61,714 nucleotides of DNA, taken from positions 1 through 61,714 of the forward strand of contig JAMDCQ010000008.1 in NCBI GenBank assembly GCA_023488905.1. The letters are read 5' to 3'. The notes beneath the pieces were generated by a model that was not told the origin of the DNA, ran no database searches, and saw only the letters and a list, made by a program, of their open reading frames with translations. Source of the DNA: Candidatus Bathyarchaeota archaeon. Its GTDB lineage: Archaea; Thermoproteota; Bathyarchaeia; Bathyarchaeales; Bathycorpusculaceae. This document shows positions 58,991 through 61,714 of this stretch, piece by piece (positions within the stretch are counted from its first letter, which is position 1; each line of letters starts with the position of its first letter). Position numbers and translations under genes: made by a program.

Positions 58991-59614
58991 ATGCCGTTCA
59001 ATCTATTCCACCGAAAAAAACAGCCACAACAGGAAGCCCCAGCCACGGCACTACAAGAACCAACTCAACCAGCACAAGAAGTTGCACCTGAACCCGCCGT
59101 GGTAGCCCAAGACAACCCTGCACAAGAGCCCGTCCCGGACGCGGCACCAACTGTGGTTGAGCAACCGCAAGAAGCCCCAGCAGCATCCGCTACGGTGGAG
59201 CACCCCCAAGAAACCCCATCACCCGCACCAGAGCCGCAACCTCAAGAGCAACCGACCCAAGAACAACCAGCCGCACCCACCGTTGAAGAGAAAAAACAAG
59301 TTCAGGCGGAACCCGCAAACAAAACCTACCTCAAAGCCATGCCCCTCAAAGAACTCTCAGACATAGAAAAAGTAAAAACGGATGTAACAAACGGCAACAT
59401 AATCATTCTACGCATAACACCTCTCGCTAGTAAAAGCATAGAAGATGTCAAGACCGCAGTGAACGATCTTTTCCAGTTTGCCGAGTCAATCGGTGGAGAC
59501 ATTGCGCGGTTAGGCGAGGAACGTGTGGTTATTTGTCCAAAAAGTATTAGGATTTGGCGGGAGAAAACTCCGGCGCCAGTACCAAGTAATCAGCCGATTT
59601 CTACAGCAGCCTAA
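58991..59614 (+). CDS. sepF: Archaeal SepF-like cell division protein with long Pro/Gln/Glu linker
   Basis: About 207 residues from ATG 58991. The N-terminus MPFNLFHRKKQPQQ is amphipathic and basic, like the membrane-targeting helix of SepF. A low-complexity linker rich in Pro/Gln/Glu/Ala (about 20-105) follows, and then the SepF fold: KAMPLKELSDIEKVKTDVTN, NIIILRITPLASKSIEDV, ICPKSIRIWREK. SepF anchors FtsZ at the membrane in archaea. The 3' end overlaps the convergent aCPSF1 gene by 14 bases. Confidence 0.83.
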   Translation: MPFNLFHRKKQPQQEAPATALQEPTQPAQEVAPEPAVVAQDNPAQEPVPDAAPTVVEQPQEAPAASATVEHPQETPSPAPEPQPQEQPTQEQPAAPTVEEKKQVQAEPANKTYLKAMPLKELSDIEKVKTDVTNGNIIILRITPLASKSIEDVKTAVNDLFQFAESIGGDIARLGEERVVICPKSIRIWREKTPAPVPSNQPISTAA

Positions 59615-61526
59615 AGGTTTCCAGAACTGACGGCACTTCTGTGTGTATGCCTGCTTTGTTGATTAAGAAGTTGCCGAAGTTTAGTGTTTTCTGTTTTTCG
59701 CCATGTACCACGAAGATGCGTTCAGGCTTCGGTGACAGATGAGTTAGGTAGTTGACTAGTTGTCGTCGGTCGCTGTGTCCTGAGAAGCCCTCGATTGAGT
59801 TTACACCCATTTTAACGCAGAAAGCACCCATTTTGCCTTCGTTATCCATCATGGTGACTTCGCCGACGCCTTTCTGAACTCGTCTGCCCATGGTGCCTTC
59901 GATCTGGTAGCTGACAAAGATAATTTGATTTCGTTCGTCGCCTGCCCAATTCTTAAAGTACTCAATTACTGGACCGCCCTCAAGCATACCAGAAGTTGCC
60001 AAGACGATGCAAGGTTCGCCTTCCATAATGCTGCTGCGTTGGCTGGGGTGCTCAACGATTGTAAAGTAGTCCGATTGGAACGGGTTGACCTCTTCATGTA
60101 GGATGCTGTGGCGTACTTCTCTGCCGAGGTATTCTGGGTAGGCGGTGTGGATGGCTGTAGCTTCGCTGATCATGCCTTCTATGAATACTGGGGCTTCTTT
60201 CATCATTCCACGTTTCATGTAGCCGTCGATGACAAGCATAATTTCCTGTGCGCGTCCAACTGCGGGGACGGGGATGAGGACTTTACCTTTTCGCTCCAAA
60301 GTAGTGTTGATGACTTTGGTTAATGCTTCTTCGGCTTCTACGCGGCTGGGAACGATGTCGTCGGGGCCGCTGTAAGTGCTCTCGGTGATGACGGTTTCGA
60401 TGCGTGGAAACTCTGTGGTTGCGGCTTCAAGCAGCATGGTTCGGCCGAATTTGTAGTCGCTTGTGTAGACGATGTTGTGTAAACCTTCGCCGATGTGGAG
60501 ATGCACCATGGCGCCACCTAAGATGTGGCCCGAGTTGTGTAGGGTTAAACGGATGTCTGGGGCGATGTCAGTGACAACGCCGTAGCGAAGCGGGATGGTG
60601 TGCAAGACGCATTCGCGGACGTCTTTTTGGTCATAATGTGGGGTTACGCCTTGTTTGTTAGCTACGTCGAGGTAGTCAAGTTGAAGCATAGTCATAAGGT
60701 TAGATGTTGGAGCAGAACAGTACACTGGGCCGTCGTAGCCGTATTTGTAGAGGAATGGAACCAAACCGCAGTGGTCAAGGTGCGCGTGACTGATGACAAC
60801 CGCATCAAGTGAGTCTATCTCAAATTCGGGTGAATCAAAACGTGGGAAAGATTCGAAAGGTCGATTGGAACCTGGGTGGATGCCACAGTCAAGTAGCACG
60901 CTGCTTTCTCGGGTTTTAACGAGGAAGGCTGAGCGCCCGACTTCCTGCGCGCCGCCCAACACAGTCATGCGTATGTCGCCGACGTCGAAGCTTTTCGGTC
61001 GGAAAATCCTCTCGCCAACAGTGCGCAAGATACGTTCACGTTCTTTACTTTCTGAGTGGAGGTAGTGACGCATGTGGGTAACAATTTTAGATTTAATCGG
61101 TGGACTCCGAAGAACATGGGGGCGCCACTTGGTTTTCTTAATGATTTCCTGCAAAACCGCACCGTTTCTGCCAATGACTAAGCCTGGTTTCTTGGTTTCT
61201 ATAATAATTTCGCCTAGGCTTGGGTCAAAGTTTATGTCGGTGATTTCGGCTTCAGGCGCGATTAGTTCTCGGGTGATTTTTTCCGCTTCCACCTCTGGGA
61301 TGCGCACAGATGGGTCAGGGCGGATGACGATTCTTTTACGGATTACGCCAACTATTTCGGCGACTATACCACTTTGGTCAACTAAAATTTCTGGTTTTTT
61401 AGTGTAAACGGCGAGCATGGGTCCCTCGTATTCGATTCGGGTGACTTCTGCTTCGCGTGGAACTTTTTGAAGAATATATTGGCTGATTTCTATTTTGTCT
61501 TTTTCTTTGTCTTGGTTTCGAGCCAC
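59601..61526 (-). CDS. aCPSF1: KH-domain beta-CASP ribonuclease
   Basis: 641 residues. GTG start at 61526, five bases after the psmB stop. N-terminal KH domains (about 1-140, with PGLVIGRNGAVLQEIIKK), then a metallo-beta-lactamase domain with VISHAHLDHCGLVPFL (HxHxDH), and a beta-CASP region (IETVITESTYSG, ATSGMLEGGP, FSGHSDRRQLVNYL, VVHGEKQK). Archaeal homolog of CPSF73 that cuts RNA at U-rich 3' ends and drives transcription termination. Linked to the proteasome beta gene, a conserved archaeal pairing. Confidence 0.95.
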   Translation of the reverse strand: MARNQDKEKDKIEISQYILQKVPREAEVTRIEYEGPMLAVYTKKPEILVDQSGIVAEIVGVIRKRIVIRPDPSVRIPEVEAEKITRELIAPEAEITDINFDPSLGEIIIETKKPGLVIGRNGAVLQEIIKKTKWRPHVLRSPPIKSKIVTHMRHYLHSESKERERILRTVGERIFRPKSFDVGDIRMTVLGGAQEVGRSAFLVKTRESSVLLDCGIHPGSNRPFESFPRFDSPEFEIDSLDAVVISHAHLDHCGLVPFLYKYGYDGPVYCSAPTSNLMTMLQLDYLDVANKQGVTPHYDQKDVRECVLHTIPLRYGVVTDIAPDIRLTLHNSGHILGGAMVHLHIGEGLHNIVYTSDYKFGRTMLLEAATTEFPRIETVITESTYSGPDDIVPSRVEAEEALTKVINTTLERKGKVLIPVPAVGRAQEIMLVIDGYMKRGMMKEAPVFIEGMISEATAIHTAYPEYLGREVRHSILHEEVNPFQSDYFTIVEHPSQRSSIMEGEPCIVLATSGMLEGGPVIEYFKNWAGDERNQIIFVSYQIEGTMGRRVQKGVGEVTMMDNEGKMGAFCVKMGVNSIEGFSGHSDRRQLVNYLTHLSPKPERIFVVHGEKQKTLNFGNFLINKAGIHTEVPSVLETFRLL

Positions 61527-61531
61527 AGTCG

Positions 61532-61714
61532 TTAACTTCCTGCTTTAAGCAGTTTGGCTTTTTCCTCGTCGGTTAACTCCTTGTAACCGTGCTCATTGAT
61601 GACTATGATGTTGTAGCTGTTGCCGCTGGCAACGTCTCGTTTCATTGCCGCGTTAACTGCTTTTGCAATGATGGGCAGCGTGTCAGCTATGGTGCTGCCT
61701 TCTTTGAATTTGTC
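61532..61714 (-). CDS. psmB: Proteasome beta subunit, C-terminal part (5' end off window)
   Basis: The last 60 codons of a minus-strand gene entering from the right edge: AVNAAMKRDVASGNSYNIIV, INEHGYKELTDEEKAKLLK. This matches the C-terminal part of archaeal 20S proteasome beta subunits, which starts after the active-site threonine outside the window. It is in the same operon as aCPSF1. Confidence 0.88.
   Translation of the reverse strand, partial: DKFKEGSTIADTLPIIAKAVNAAMKRDVASGNSYNIIVINEHGYKELTDEEKAKLLKAGS

Overview
The window is chromosomal DNA from an archaeon. The support is an archaeal gene set with short intergenic gaps: an archaeal proteasome beta subunit next to the KH/beta-CASP nuclease aCPSF1, thermosome, aIF5B, eS8, SRP19, archaeal SepF, the archaeal type of mevalonate pathway, and a tRNA-Ser with an intron at position 37/38. 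The mix of metabolic genes, moderate base composition and frequent TTG/GTG starts best fits the TACK side, probably Bathyarchaeia. That placement is an inference; no 16S gene is present.

Layout. 1-4.6 kb: a minus-strand five-gene ferredoxin/flavoprotein/split glutamate synthase operon. 4.8-5.9 kb: a divergent PhoU-like regulator. 5.9-6.4 kb: tRNA-Glu and a short inverted-repeat element. 6.5-8.2 kb: thermosome. 8.4-12.4 kb: mevalonate kinase, UbiD-like decarboxylase and both AcnX-type phosphomevalonate dehydratase subunits. 12.5-15.4 kb: small surface, membrane and nuclease-like proteins and OsmC. 15.6-19.1 kb: tRNA-Ser, enolase, uS2, MEMO. 19-25.4 kb: a PocR-domain histidine kinase, a TIM-barrel gene with no visible start codon, small membrane proteins and aIF5B. 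25.6-36.3 kb: an accessory region with two related cassettes of fiber-like proteins, coiled-coil proteins, ribbon-helix-helix (RHH) proteins and anchored surface proteins, separated by two methyltransferases and a Lon-like protease. 36.4-43.9 kb: Dph6 with a class I amidotransferase, phosphoglycerate dehydrogenase, small membrane proteins, a Kelch protein, SHMT and a nitroreductase. 44-46 kb: a second copy of the inverted-repeat element, a deleted DNA polymerase IV gene, QueC and QueT. 46.5-52 kb: eS8, SRP19, GltX, GGPP synthase, type 2 IPP isomerase and isopentenyl phosphate kinase. 52.3-56.6 kb: YHS mini-protein, aquaporin, and DUF1015/SerA/aminotransferase. 57-61.7 kb: site-2 protease, DUF5658, SepF, aCPSF1 and the end of psmB.

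How the genes fit together. The two isoprenoid clusters contain the specific steps of the modified archaeal mevalonate route from mevalonate to geranylgeranyl diphosphate: kinase, dehydratase, decarboxylase, isopentenyl phosphate kinase, isomerase and prenyl synthase. SerA paralogs, a class V aminotransferase and SHMT form a serine/glycine set, and glutamate synthase feeds amino nitrogen.

The least explained content is (i) the duplicated fiber cassettes, each preceded by an array of TGGNCCA boxes at about one helical turn; (ii) a dispersed family of promoter-like intergenic repeats (TTTAWATAAGGGG, a G-rich tract, then CTGAGAG); and (iii) a pair of about 270 bp inverted-repeat elements carrying a conserved hairpin and a small cysteine-rich ORF.
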